64,000 nt of DNA. It comes from Kaistella faecalis. Its GTDB lineage: Bacteria > Bacteroidota > Bacteroidia > Flavobacteriales > Weeksellaceae. The position numbers and the translations under genes were made by a program. The DNA lies in the NCBI RefSeq assembly GCF_019195395.1, contig NZ_CP078067.1, positions 1,317,783 through 1,381,782 of the forward strand, read 5' to 3'. Of the stretch, positions 1 through 7,473 are shown piece by piece; position 1 is the first letter of the stretch; the number at the start of each line of letters is the position of its first letter. The notes beneath the pieces were generated by a model. That model ran no database searches and was not told the origin of the DNA. It saw only the letters and a program-made list of their open reading frames with translations.

Positions 1-408
1 ATACTGATAGAACTGAGCGGTTGTCGTTCCGTTACATTGGCTCAGCTGTGTTGTAACGCTGGATAATTTGTACGGCGCACTACTTTCTGAACTGCTGCAG
101 ATTCCGGTGATGTAGAAATCGTAAGTGGTTGAAGAACTTAAATCTGTAATTTCTAAAGTTGTATTTGAAGTGGTTACCGATTTTCCTGTGCCCTGTGAGA
201 AACCGCTAGGACCGTACTCAACTTTATAAGAATTAGTCCCGTTTCCTCCTGCAAAATTCAATACGACACTGCCCGCATAAGTCTGAAAGTTTACATTGGT
301 CACTTTTCCGCAGTTGTTTGATGGTGAAGATTCACCTTCATCCCTGGAACATCCCATAAAAACAAGCAAAGAAAGCAGTAAAGCAAAAACGGTAGATCTC
401 AAATTCAT
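1..408 (-). CDS. Fibronectin type III lipoprotein, C-terminus off the window
   Basis: The frame is open from an ATG at 408 down to base 1 (136 codons, no stop), so the C-terminal part lies outside the window. The N-terminus is a lipoprotein signal: a hydrophobic stretch ending in LVFMGC (Cys20), followed by SRDEGESS. After Cys20 comes a Ser/Thr/Gly-rich segment with the rhythm of a fibronectin type III domain (VNFQTYAGSV ... YKVEYGPSGF ... LEITDLSSSTTYDFYI). It is probably a surface or periplasmic lipoprotein with a binding role. No enzyme domain is visible, and the missing C-terminus could hold further Fn3 repeats. Confidence 0.75.
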   Translation of the reverse strand, partial: MNLRSTVFALLLSLLVFMGCSRDEGESSPSNNCGKVTNVNFQTYAGSVVLNFAGGNGTNSYKVEYGPSGFSQGTGKSVTTSNTTLEITDLSSSTTYDFYITGICSSSESSAPYKLSSVTTQLSQCNGTTTAQFYQY

Positions 409-441
409 AGATTTTTTATTTTGGGCCATAAAAATATAAAA

Positions 442-471
442 AAAACCTGACTGGGAATACAGTCAGGTTTT
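442..471 (-). terminator. Intrinsic terminator of rplU-rpmA
   Basis: A 12-bp perfect stem (arms 442-453 and 460-471) with a 6-nt loop. On the minus strand it is followed by a U-rich tract. It lies 20 nt past the rpmA stop. Confidence 0.85.
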
Positions 472-491
472 GATATTATCAACGCAACTAA

Positions 492-749
492 TTATGCGTT
501 TGGTTCAATAGATACGAAAGATCTGTTGTTTGCTTTCTTTCTGAAAACTACTTTTCCGTCAACTAATGCGTGAAGCGTGTGGTCTTTACCCATTCCCACG
601 TTTTCACCCGGGTGGTGTGTAGTACCTCTCTGTCTCACGATGATGTTACCGGCAATAGCGTCCTGACCTCCGAAAATCTTTACACCCAATCTTTTGGAAT
701 GCGATTCTCTACCGTTTTTGGAACTACCAACTCCTTTTTTGTGTGCCAT
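492..749 (-). CDS. rpmA: 50S ribosomal protein L27
   Basis: L27 sits near the peptidyl transferase centre of the large subunit and its N-terminus contacts tRNA. The protein is 85 aa, the family's usual length, and begins [16 protein letters not shown], the canonical bacterial start without the cleaved extension seen in Firmicutes. It contains the family motif [19 protein letters not shown]. It follows rplU by 26 nt and ends at a strong terminator, forming the usual rplU-rpmA operon. Confidence 0.98.
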   Translation of the reverse strand: MAHKKGVGSSKNGRESHSKRLGVKIFGGQDAIAGNIIVRQRGTTHHPGENVGMGKDHTLHALVDGKVVFRKKANNRSFVSIEPNA

Positions 750-775
750 TTTATTTTAAGGTTTTTGGGTTAAAA

Positions 776-1201
776 TTACTCAGCAGTTTCGCTGTCTGCT
801 TTTTTGGTTGTTTTTTTAGCAGGCTTCTCTTCAGTTGCTACTGCTTCTTTTTTTGCTTTTGGCTCAGCTTTTTTCTCTTTTTTACCGTTATCGAAACCAG
901 TGATTCCTGTAATAACGATTTGAGTTAAAGATTGTCTGTGACCGTTTTTCTTTTCATAACCTTTTCTTCTTTTCTTTTTGAAGATGATTACTTTATCCGC
1001 TTTCACGTGATCTAAGATTTCAGCATCAACAGTGATACCGCTTACAGCCGGGGCGCCGATTGTTGTAGTACCGTTTACAGTAAGAAGAACTTTATCGAAA
1101 GAAACTTTTCCTCCTTTATCTCCTTTTAAACGGTTCACAAACAACTTCTGGTCTTGCTCAACTTTGTATTGAAGCCCTGCTATTTCTACAATTGCAAACA
1201 T
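776..1201 (-). CDS. rplU: 50S ribosomal protein L21 with a C-terminal basic/acidic tail
   Basis: L21 binds 23S rRNA and L20. The core (residues 1 to about 103) is canonical: it begins MFAIVEIAGLQYKVE and includes KKKRRKGYEKKNGHRQ and the end motif LTQIVITGI. The protein is 141 aa where the family core is near 103. The extra 38 residues are a low-complexity Lys/Ala/Glu/Thr tail that is probably disordered. First gene of the rplU-rpmA operon, with a TAnnTTTG promoter element 33 nt upstream of the start. Confidence 0.97.
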   Translation of the reverse strand: MFAIVEIAGLQYKVEQDQKLFVNRLKGDKGGKVSFDKVLLTVNGTTTIGAPAVSGITVDAEILDHVKADKVIIFKKKRRKGYEKKNGHRQSLTQIVITGITGFDNGKKEKKAEPKAKKEAVATEEKPAKKTTKKADSETAE

Positions 1202-1233
1202 TGTTTATAAATTTTGTTAGTTAATTCGAGGTG

Positions 1234-1241
1234 CAAAAGTA
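1234..1241 (-). promoter_or_regulatory. rplU promoter, -7 element
   Basis: On the minus strand this reads TACTTTTG, matching the Bacteroidetes -7 consensus TAnnTTTG. A TTG about 22 nt upstream may be the -33 element. It lies 33 nt before the rplU ATG. Confidence 0.6.
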
Positions 1242-1401
1242 AGAAATATTTCTGATTTATCCACAATGATGCAATATTTTTTGAATATTTTTCTACTTAA
1301 AAACCTGAAAATTACATTTATAGCCGCAAAAGAATAAAAAAATAAATACCCCGAAGACGATTTCGTGTATTTTTAAATTAAATTTGATTTTTCCTTATAC
1401 C

Positions 1402-2493
1402 ATGAAAAGAGATTTATACATTGATTTTGCCAAAGGTTTTGCCACATTAGCCATTATTTTTATCCATACCGTTTTCTGGTCCGGACAGTTTTATGTTCCT
1501 ACTGAAATGCGGGTTCTGTCCCTTTTGATTGATGTGCCTTTATTTTACGCCTTAAGCGGATTAACCTCGGGCGGAAATGTAGAGAAAACCCTTTACAGGC
1601 TTCTGAAACTGCAGATCACCTTCATGATTTTTGTAACCTTTCTTTTCTTTCTCGACTACCTTTTCAAGGTCTTCGGCCTGAATGTTTTCGGTCTGGAATT
1701 GATGAAAGACTTCTACTCCACTTTCGGGGCGAAGTATGTTCCGCAGAATATTTCTGATGTTCCGCAATGGCAGAATCTCGGGAACTGGTATCTTCATCAA
1801 TATACCAATGCAGATACATTCCCTGTGGTGATGGGAAGTTTCTGGTACCTGAAAGTATATTTTATTCTCACGGTTTTCGGGGTTCTCATCTTAAGATTCT
1901 TCCCGAAACACATCAACTGGTTTATCGGTGTGTGCTTTGGTTTAACCTTACTTTTCAATCTGTTACCCCACTATTATCCGACAGGGCAGGTTGGTTACGT
2001 TGCATTTTACTTAGGATTATTCCTTGCAGCGCATCAGTTAAAGGGAAAAAAGATTCCCACAAAATGGATTCCGGTTTTATACGGAATACTGGCGATCATT
2101 CTGATCATCCTGTTCTGGAATTACGGGAAAGATATTTTCCTGAAAATGAATAAGGCCAAATTCCCGCCGAAACTGCTTTATATCTTCTGGTCATGCTTTT
2201 CATTAGTTACGCTTTTCGTTCTTTATAACCGACTGAAAATCACCAAAGAGAGCTTCATCACCTATATCGGGAAAAATGCGATTTTCTTTTATTTTGCGCA
2301 GGGTATGAGTTCTTCGCTGGTTTACTTTCTTGTCGTTCCTCTGCAGGATGCGATGCCGTGGTGGATTTTAATGATTCTTATTTACCTCATCAATATTGTT
2401 TTGGCCGTACTCATTGCTGAAGTACTTAAAAAACTCGACGCTGCCGGCTGGAAGATTTTGGAATTTCTCCGCAAAAAAACCGCTTCAGCATAA
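1402..2493 (+). CDS. Acyltransferase 3 family integral membrane protein
   Basis: The protein resembles the acyltransferase_3 (OafA/WecH-like) family, which O-acylates sugars or other exported substrates from within the inner membrane. About ten hydrophobic segments are visible. The N-terminal signature DFAKGFATLAIIFIHTVFW contains the His expected early in the family. The ATG at 1402 (MKRDLYIDF) is preferred over an in-frame TTG at 1384, because the family starts just before the DxxKG motif. This gives 363 aa. The C-terminal codons overlap a hairpin that terminates the convergent gene. The substrate cannot be told from the sequence. Confidence 0.85.
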   Translation: MKRDLYIDFAKGFATLAIIFIHTVFWSGQFYVPTEMRVLSLLIDVPLFYALSGLTSGGNVEKTLYRLLKLQITFMIFVTFLFFLDYLFKVFGLNVFGLELMKDFYSTFGAKYVPQNISDVPQWQNLGNWYLHQYTNADTFPVVMGSFWYLKVYFILTVFGVLILRFFPKHINWFIGVCFGLTLLFNLLPHYYPTGQVGYVAFYLGLFLAAHQLKGKKIPTKWIPVLYGILAIILIILFWNYGKDIFLKMNKAKFPPKLLYIFWSCFSLVTLFVLYNRLKITKESFITYIGKNAIFFYFAQGMSSSLVYFLVVPLQDAMPWWILMILIYLINIVLAVLIAEVLKKLDAAGWKILEFLRKKTASA

Positions 2494-2503
2494 ACTGAAG
2501 CGG
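2480..2503 (-). terminator. Terminator inside the end of the acyltransferase gene
   Basis: A 9-bp GC-rich stem (2480-2488 with 2495-2503) straddles the acyltransferase stop codon. The run of A just left of it gives a U-tract only on the minus strand, so it chiefly serves the convergent 82-aa gene. Confidence 0.75.
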
Positions 2504-2532
2504 CCACAAATACTATACCTGAAGTATAATAA

Positions 2533-2781
2533 TTAATCTGTAGTTCTGTTACCTCTTGCAACAACTGCAATGATAATAATTAACAATAATGCACCAATTA
2601 CCCAATAAATCGGATTTGTGAACCACTCTTCTGTAGTGCTCGTGGTTTTGGTTGTTGTTACATCAACATTCAGATCCGGAGATTTGGTTGCATCCTGAGC
2701 AAATGCCATTACACTGAAGAAAAACGTAAGAACAAGAATTCCGAATTTTTCTAATTTGCTGGTTAATAATTGCGTATTCAT
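2533..2781 (-). CDS. Small secreted/membrane protein, function unknown
   Basis: An 82-aa protein. The N-terminus carries a hydrophobic segment ending VMAFAQ, a likely signal peptide cleaved near residue 29. A Thr-rich linker (TTTKTTSTTEE) follows. A single strongly hydrophobic segment near the C-terminus (IYWVIGALLLIIIIAVVA) precedes a short GNRTTD tail. This is the layout of a small one-pass inner-membrane protein. No enzyme or binding motif is visible. It stands alone between miaE (divergent) and the acyltransferase (convergent). Confidence 0.7.
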   Translation of the reverse strand: MNTQLLTSKLEKFGILVLTFFFSVMAFAQDATKSPDLNVDVTTTKTTSTTEEWFTNPIYWVIGALLLIIIIAVVARGNRTTD

Positions 2782-2936
2782 AATTTAAATTTTTAATGTT
2801 ATCATTTCTGTGTTCAAGATTTGTGCCATAATTTGCCATTCTTTTTCGCTAAATTTAAAAATCACTCTGTTATGTTAAAGATTTCACAGGTTTTAACTGA
2901 GGAAAATATTGAGTATTTTTACCGAAACTTTTTAGC

Positions 2937-3518
2937 ATGTTTAAACTGAAACTTCTTACCGATCCACGCTGGGCGAATATTGCAGAAGGAAATCTGGAGG
3001 AAATCCTTACCGATCACGCATGGTGCGAGCAGAAAGCGACAACCAACGCCATCACGCTTATCACGATGCTTCCGGAATATCCCGAAATCATTACTGAACT
3101 TTTAAATATCGCAAAGGAAGAACTCGAACATTTTCAGATGGTTCACGAAATCATCAAAAAACGCGGTTTCGAATTCGGACGCGAAAGGAAAGACGATTAT
3201 GTTGGTGAACTCATTAAATTCATCCGCCACGGCGGAACGAGGTACGAAAGAATTATAGACCGTATGCTTTTCGCAGCGATGATTGAAGCCAGAAGCTGCG
3301 AGCGATTCAAAGTCCTTACCGAAAACATTAAAGACGAGGAGCTGAAAGTTTTTTATAAGGAACTCATGATCTCCGAAGCGAATCATTACACCACTTTTAT
3401 TGGTTTTGCGAGGCAGCTCGGCGACCCCGAAACGGTAAATAAACGGTGGGAAGAATGGCTGGATTATGAAGCAGAAATCATCAAATCCTACGGTAAAAAA
3501 GAAACGATTCACGGATAG
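2937..3518 (+). CDS. miaE: tRNA-(ms2io6A37) hydroxylase MiaE
   Basis: MiaE is an O2-dependent di-iron monooxygenase that hydroxylates the isopentenyl side chain of 2-methylthio-N6-isopentenyl-A37 in tRNA. The family start is seen (LLTDPRWAN...LEEILTDHAWCEQKA). The ferritin-like ligand pattern is present: Glu31, the E62-x-x-H65 pair in KEELEHF, a later EARSCERF and a final SEANHYTTF. At 193 aa the length is normal. A promoter-like AGTATTTTTACCG lies just before the gene and recurs before the next gene. Confidence 0.93.
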   Translation: MFKLKLLTDPRWANIAEGNLEEILTDHAWCEQKATTNAITLITMLPEYPEIITELLNIAKEELEHFQMVHEIIKKRGFEFGRERKDDYVGELIKFIRHGGTRYERIIDRMLFAAMIEARSCERFKVLTENIKDEELKVFYKELMISEANHYTTFIGFARQLGDPETVNKRWEEWLDYEAEIIKSYGKKETIHG

Positions 3519-3580
3519 CATTTTTTAATGGCCGTCCTCAGAATTTTAGTATTTTTACCGCCGACAATTAATTCAACCCA

Positions 3581-4201
3581 ATGGACCGTAACCGCCTTGA
3601 ACAGATTCTGAACACCCTTGCGAAATCATTCTTCCAGGGCTTGCTGATTATCGGGCCTTTTGCAGTTACGATCTGGATCATTTGGTATATTGTTTCGAGT
3701 ATCGATAATATCATCCCTGCACTTTCAGAGAAACTGTATCCCGGCATCACTTTTCTCATCGTGATTTTAGGAACGGCATTAATCGGATATTTAGGCAACA
3801 AATTCATTATCGGGCGTGTAGTGGTCGACAGTTTCGACTATCTCTTAGAACATACGCCCGGCATTAAATTCATTTATACTTCGCTGAAAGATGTTATGAC
3901 TTCTTTCGTGGGCGATAAAAAGAAATTCAACCAGCCGGTTCTCATCAAGACTACAGACGATCCCGAAGTATGGCGCATTGGTTTCCTTACGCAGAAAGAT
4001 CTTTCCTCGGTAGGTTTTCCCGATTATGTTTCGGTTTATCTGCCGCATTCCTACGCGGTTTCGGGTTGGGTGGTTTTCGTGCTGGCAGAAAATATTGTAC
4101 TCCTCGAAAATGTGAGCGCTGCACAGGCGATGAAATTCGCAGTCAGTGGCGGCGTTGCCGGCTTCCATTCGGATGACAATATCTTTAAGGCACCGGAATG
4201 A
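3581..4201 (+). CDS. DUF502 family membrane protein
   Basis: A 206-aa protein of the DUF502 (COG2928) family. Two N-terminal membrane segments are visible (about residues 17-40 and 54-72), the second followed by GNKFIIGRVV. The conserved block TPGIKFIYTSLKDVMTSFVGDKKKFNQPVL then leads into a soluble C-terminal domain with the family signature PDYVSVYLPHSY. The function of the family is not established. It reads in the same direction as miaE and tnaA. Confidence 0.88.
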   Translation: MDRNRLEQILNTLAKSFFQGLLIIGPFAVTIWIIWYIVSSIDNIIPALSEKLYPGITFLIVILGTALIGYLGNKFIIGRVVVDSFDYLLEHTPGIKFIYTSLKDVMTSFVGDKKKFNQPVLIKTTDDPEVWRIGFLTQKDLSSVGFPDYVSVYLPHSYAVSGWVVFVLAENIVLLENVSAAQAMKFAVSGGVAGFHSDDNIFKAPE

Positions 4202-4266
4202 GTTTGAGGTTAAGTTACAGATTAAGCTTTTAATCTCAAGATATCTTCTCCGCTCAACCTCAACCT
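4201..4266. repeat. Imperfect inverted repeat in the tryptophanase leader
   Basis: The 80-bp gap before tnaA holds two arms, GTTTGAGGTTAAG near 4202-4214 and CTCAACCTCAACCTT at 4253-4267. They are nearly reverse complements, separated by about 40 nt that contain a second TTAAGC/TTTAA dyad. The sequence style (TTGAGG with CCTCAA and CCTTAA) resembles the 21-bp dyad array at 47301-47468. It may be a leader hairpin or a relic of that repeat family. No tnaC-like leader peptide was found. Confidence 0.4.
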
Positions 4267-4281
4267 TAAACTTGAACTTTA

Positions 4282-5658
4282 ATGAAACTTCCTTACGCAG
4301 AACCATACCGTATTAAAATGGTGGAAGAAATCCGCCAATCCACGCCTGAAGAAAGAGAACAGTGGCTGAAAGACGCCAACTATAATCTATTCAACTTAAA
4401 ATCCTCGCAGGTTTTTATCGATCTGTTAACCGATTCCGGAACCGGCGCGATGAGCGACCGGCAGTGGGGCGCCCTCATGACCGGAGACGAAAGTTACGCA
4501 GGATCGAAAAGTTTCGAACTGCTACATAACACAGTAGAAAAAATTACAGGTTATAAATATCTTTTACCTACACACCAGGGACGCGCCGCGGAAAACGTTC
4601 TGTTTTCCGTTTTGGTGAAAGAAGGCGATGTGGTTCCCGGTAACTCCCACTTTGATACAACGAAAGGACATATCGAAATCCGGAAAGCCCATGCCATCGA
4701 CTGTACCGTGGATGAAGCATTCGATATCGAAAACCTTCACCCTTTCAAAGGAAATATCGACCTCATAAAACTCGAGGAAGTTTATAAAAGCTATCCGAAA
4801 GAAAAAATTCCGTTCTGCCTCATTACGATTACGTGTAACTCTTCCGGCGGACAACCCGTTTCACTGGAAAACATGAAGGCCGTGAAAGAACTTTCCGACC
4901 GTTACGGAATCCCGATTTATTTCGATTCCGCGAGGTTTGCAGAGAACGCTTACTTCATCAAAAAAAGAGAAGCCGGCCAGGAAAACCGCAGCATCAAAGA
5001 CATTGCAAAAGAAGTCTTCTCCTACGGCGTTGGGATGACGATGAGTTCGAAGAAAGACGGTCTTGTAAACATCGGTGGATTTATCGCTCTGAATGACGAA
5101 GATATTTTCAGGGCCGCTTCCAACATGACCATTATTTACGAAGGTTTCATCACCTACGGCGGAATGGCGGGCCGGGACATGGCCGCGCTGGCGGTCGGTT
5201 TGAATGAAGCTACAGAATTCGAATATCTCGAAAGCCGTATTTCCCAGGTGGAATATCTCGGAAACAAACTTATCGAGTTCGGAATTCCCGTGCAGAAACC
5301 CATTGGCGGACATGCCGTGTTCGTAGATTCCCTGAAGTTTTTGCCGAATATCCCGAGGGAAGAATATCCTGCACAGACTTTGGCAAACGAAATTTACAAA
5401 GAAGCCGGCATCCGCACCGTAGAGATCGGGACGCTTCTGGCAGACCGCGATCCGCAGACAAGGGAAAACCGCTACCCGAAACTCGAACTCGTGAGGCTCG
5501 CCATCCCGAGAAGAACTTACACGAACAATCACATGGATTATATCGCTGCCGCCATTAAAAACGTTTACGACAGACGCGAAGAAATAGAGAAAGGGTACAA
5601 CATTACCTGGGAATCCGAAATCCTGCGCCACTTCACGGTGAAACTGGAACAAGCTTAA
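4282..5658 (+). CDS. tnaA: Tryptophanase (L-tryptophan indole-lyase)
   Basis: A PLP enzyme that splits tryptophan into indole, pyruvate and ammonia. At 458 aa the length is normal. Motifs in order: FIDLLTDSGTGAMSD, GDESYAGS, PTHQGRAAEN (phosphate cup), DSARFAENAYFIK, and TMSSKKDGLVN with Lys258 as the likely Schiff-base lysine. Tyrosine phenol-lyase is the near relative. Two features favour tryptophanase: FDTTKGH (as in FDTTQGH) and VEIGTLLADRDP, where phenol-lyases have a SMERG-type motif. A strong terminator follows. Indole production is common in Chryseobacterium and relatives. Confidence 0.95.
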   Translation: MKLPYAEPYRIKMVEEIRQSTPEEREQWLKDANYNLFNLKSSQVFIDLLTDSGTGAMSDRQWGALMTGDESYAGSKSFELLHNTVEKITGYKYLLPTHQGRAAENVLFSVLVKEGDVVPGNSHFDTTKGHIEIRKAHAIDCTVDEAFDIENLHPFKGNIDLIKLEEVYKSYPKEKIPFCLITITCNSSGGQPVSLENMKAVKELSDRYGIPIYFDSARFAENAYFIKKREAGQENRSIKDIAKEVFSYGVGMTMSSKKDGLVNIGGFIALNDEDIFRAASNMTIIYEGFITYGGMAGRDMAALAVGLNEATEFEYLESRISQVEYLGNKLIEFGIPVQKPIGGHAVFVDSLKFLPNIPREEYPAQTLANEIYKEAGIRTVEIGTLLADRDPQTRENRYPKLELVRLAIPRRTYTNNHMDYIAAAIKNVYDRREEIEKGYNITWESEILRHFTVKLEQA

Positions 5659-5665
5659 AACAACA

Positions 5666-5694
5666 AAATCCGTTCGGCATTGCTGAACGGATTT
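5666..5694 (+). terminator. tnaA terminator
   Basis: A 10-bp stem (5666-5675 with 5685-5694) is followed directly by a T-run on the plus strand. It sits 8 nt after the tnaA stop and just before the next gene, so that gene needs its own promoter. Confidence 0.88.
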
Positions 5695-5710
5695 TTTGTT
5701 ACTTTACATT

Positions 5711-6247
5711 ATGGGTTACACTGCGAAAAATATTATTACACAAGCAAGAAAGTTTGAAGAAGCAAGTTTACTGTTAGAACAAAAAACAATAGAAATGACC
5801 AAATTACAAAACAGTACTAATCCTGTCTCAATTCAGAGGCAAAGCACAGATGGTTACATAGAACCATCACTTGCACTATTCGGATTTTCTTTGGAGCTTT
5901 ACTTAAAAGCAATTTTTTTACATGAAAATGGCAAACCAACATGTGGACATGAAATTCCTAAACTCTATGAGAAATTAGGAAGTGAATCAAAAACTTCTAT
6001 CAAGGAATCTTTTGAAAATTCTACACAACAATACTTAATTGATAATTGTAGTTTTTTTGGTGAAAACAATTACTCTCAAATCTCTTTTGAAGAAAGTTTA
6101 GAACAACTATCAGATTTATTTGTGAAAGTAAGGTATATATATGAATACCCTAAAATGGAGAAAAATTTAAGCTTAAGAGAGCCTGTGCGGCAAGCTATTA
6201 TAAATAGAATTAACCAACTTCAGATTATACATTACCCACTAGACTGA
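5711..6247 (+). CDS. HEPN-like domain protein, AT-rich orphan gene
   Basis: A 178-aa soluble protein. The ATG at 5711 (MGYTAKNII) is preferred to an in-frame TTG at 5696 that lies in the tnaA terminator tail. The block FSLELYLKAIFLHENGK...GHEIPKLYEKL resembles the core of HEPN domains, which have an ELxLKA helix followed by HxLxxL. No canonical R-x4-6-H RNase motif is seen, so nuclease activity is doubtful. Base composition is clearly more AT-rich than tnaA and the genes further right, judged by eye, which suggests acquisition. No MNT-type nucleotidyltransferase partner is adjacent. A toxin-type or nucleotide-related role is inference only. Confidence 0.6.
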   Translation: MGYTAKNIITQARKFEEASLLLEQKTIEMTKLQNSTNPVSIQRQSTDGYIEPSLALFGFSLELYLKAIFLHENGKPTCGHEIPKLYEKLGSESKTSIKESFENSTQQYLIDNCSFFGENNYSQISFEESLEQLSDLFVKVRYIYEYPKMEKNLSLREPVRQAIINRINQLQIIHYPLD

Positions 6248-6406
6248 GGCGGACCAACCCTTTACCCAAACCCGCCCCACTTTACACTCCTAAAACCTAA
6301 ATTCCTCACCCCAACCCACTCCATTACGTCATTTTACCCAATCTTTCGGTCCTTTACCCAAACCATTATATCCCCAAGCCAAATTTTTAACTCAGCAACG
6401 CAAAAC

Positions 6407-6511
6407 TTTAGGTCCGGAACCTAATCGTTTAGCCAGAGAACCTAAAATTTTAGCCTTTTGACCGAAACGGTTCTCAAAACAACCGAAACACTTCTGTAAA
6501 TCAAAAGAAAA
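6407..6511. repeat. Five 21-bp degenerate tandem units with internal dyads
   Basis: Unit starts at 6407, 6428, 6449, 6470 and 6491 are exactly 21 bp apart. The first unit reads TTTAGG...CCTAA around a central TCCGGA; the second and third keep TTTAGCC and a right-hand CCTAAA or ACCGAAA. On the minus strand the tract reads as heptapeptides of the type LGSLAKR-LGSGPKV. This is in frame with, and downstream of, the stop of the 162-aa gene. It shares period and dyad layout, though not exact sequence, with the array at 47301. Confidence 0.6.
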
Positions 6512-6535
6512 CAGCCTGCGGAAGCCACAGGCTGT
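6511..6535 (-). terminator. Terminator of the 162-aa hypothetical gene
   Basis: An 8-bp stem, ACAGCCTG (6511-6518) with CAGGCTGT (6528-6535). On the minus strand it is followed by a T-rich stretch. It lies 21 nt past the stop of the gene at 6557. Confidence 0.75.
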
Positions 6536-6556
6536 CTCTGATTTAGTGAAAATCAG

Positions 6557-7045
6557 TTACTCTTCTCCTTCAGGAGCAGGCGCGGGACGTTTGCCGCTTC
6601 GCGGAAAAAACTGCTTCAGCTCGTTCATCTTGGTTTCGTAGCCCGCGGCATTGGAGCCGGCCTTGTAACTCGTGTAGGCATAGTCATCGAGGGCTGCCTG
6701 GTAGCTATCATAATCGTGCAGAATTTTCGAGTTCTTCAGCCTTTCATCAAGTGCAGCTACGCGGTGCCCGATGTTTTCAATAAACTGCCGGCTCTTCAGA
6801 TCGTTCTCAAATTCGGCCCAGTCGAGATCAGGCTGCGAAAGGTGGGCGCTGTTCTGGCGGTAATCCCACACCTTGTTGATGAGGAGTTTGTTCTGCTCGT
6901 TCACACTGCCGTAAGTGCTGCGTTCATCCGGGGTGAGGGTTGCAGTAAGAGGTGCGAGTGCAGTTTCCAGCGTAGTAAGCGCGGTTTTAATTTCGTTCAT
7001 CTGCGCTTCAGTAAGGTGCGCATTGTTCAGGTTGTTGATGGGCAT
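6557..7045 (-). CDS. Conserved hypothetical helical protein
   Basis: A 162-aa protein with no signal peptide and no membrane segment. It is rich in Ala, Asn, Asp and Glu and appears mostly helical, ending in a Pro-rich acidic tail (RPAPAPEGEE). I do not recognise a family. It has its own terminator and is set apart from the cluster to its right by about 100 bp, so it is probably an independent gene. In the same frame after its stop, about 55 codons stay open through the 21-bp repeat tract, so an ancestral longer form is possible. Confidence 0.6.
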   Translation of the reverse strand: MPINNLNNAHLTEAQMNEIKTALTTLETALAPLTATLTPDERSTYGSVNEQNKLLINKVWDYRQNSAHLSQPDLDWAEFENDLKSRQFIENIGHRVAALDERLKNSKILHDYDSYQAALDDYAYTSYKAGSNAAGYETKMNELKQFFPRSGKRPAPAPEGEE

Positions 7046-7143
7046 AACATTGTGTTTTTATGGTTAGTGCAACTAAAGTAATAGAAAAAGGGCTTTTCAA
7101 CCACCGTTAAAAAACCCTTTTTATTCTCTTCCTAATCCGCAAA

Positions 7144-7473
7144 TTACCTGTTCTGCAGCTGCATCATTCCCTCCTGCGACACACAGTCGTAATTCCAGGC
7201 GGGGCTGAAGGTGAGTTCAATTTCTACTTCGATGCCGGGGAATTCTGTTTCCAACGCGTTCTGTACACCGGTTTTTATGGCATCACCCATGGGGCAGAAC
7301 TGGGAAGTAAGCGTCATCACGACCTGCACTTTGTTTTCTTCGGGGAAATTAATTTCGTAGACCAGGCCCAGATCGATGATGTTGACCATCAGTTCGGGGT
7401 CTATCACTTCGTAAAGCGCCATTTCGGCACGGCGCTGCATATCGTAGGTTTTATCGTTTTCGTTGAATATCAT
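7144..7473 (-). CDS. DUF59 / MIP18 family iron-sulfur factor
   Basis: A 109-aa single-domain DUF59 (MIP18/PaaD/SufT-like) protein. Members assist Fe-S cluster assembly or delivery. The family motif DPELMVNIIDLGLVYEI (Asp25 on) is present, as is the conserved Cys60 in TLTSQFCPMGDAI; a second Cys97 lies near the C-terminus. Its ATG overlaps the stop of the upstream CcoN/NnrS-like gene by 4 nt, so it is translationally coupled as the last gene of the Rrf2-linked cluster. This suggests repair or maturation of Fe-S proteins damaged by NO. SufT proper is usually in suf operons, which are not seen here. Confidence 0.85.
   Translation of the reverse strand: MIFNENDKTYDMQRRAEMALYEVIDPELMVNIIDLGLVYEINFPEENKVQVVMTLTSQFCPMGDAIKTGVQNALETEFPGIEVEIELTFSPAWNYDCVSQEGMMQLQNR

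Larger units (their letters stand above)
6248..6556. other. Gene-free tract of degenerate ~21-bp periodic sequence
   Basis: These 309 bp hold no credible gene. On the plus strand the left part (6255-6375) repeats TTTACCCAAA-like words every 20-23 bp. The right part (6407-6511) has a regular 21-bp period and is listed separately. The far right end is the terminator of the minus-strand neighbour. Confidence 0.6.

Noticed and set aside
4199-4281. TnaC-type leader peptide controlling tnaA
   Set aside because: The 80-bp gap has no short open frame with a critical Trp codon followed by a Rho or pause site.
4861-5652. 263-codon frame opposite tnaA
   Set aside because: It lies wholly antisense to a clear tryptophanase gene and its translation has no recognisable domain.
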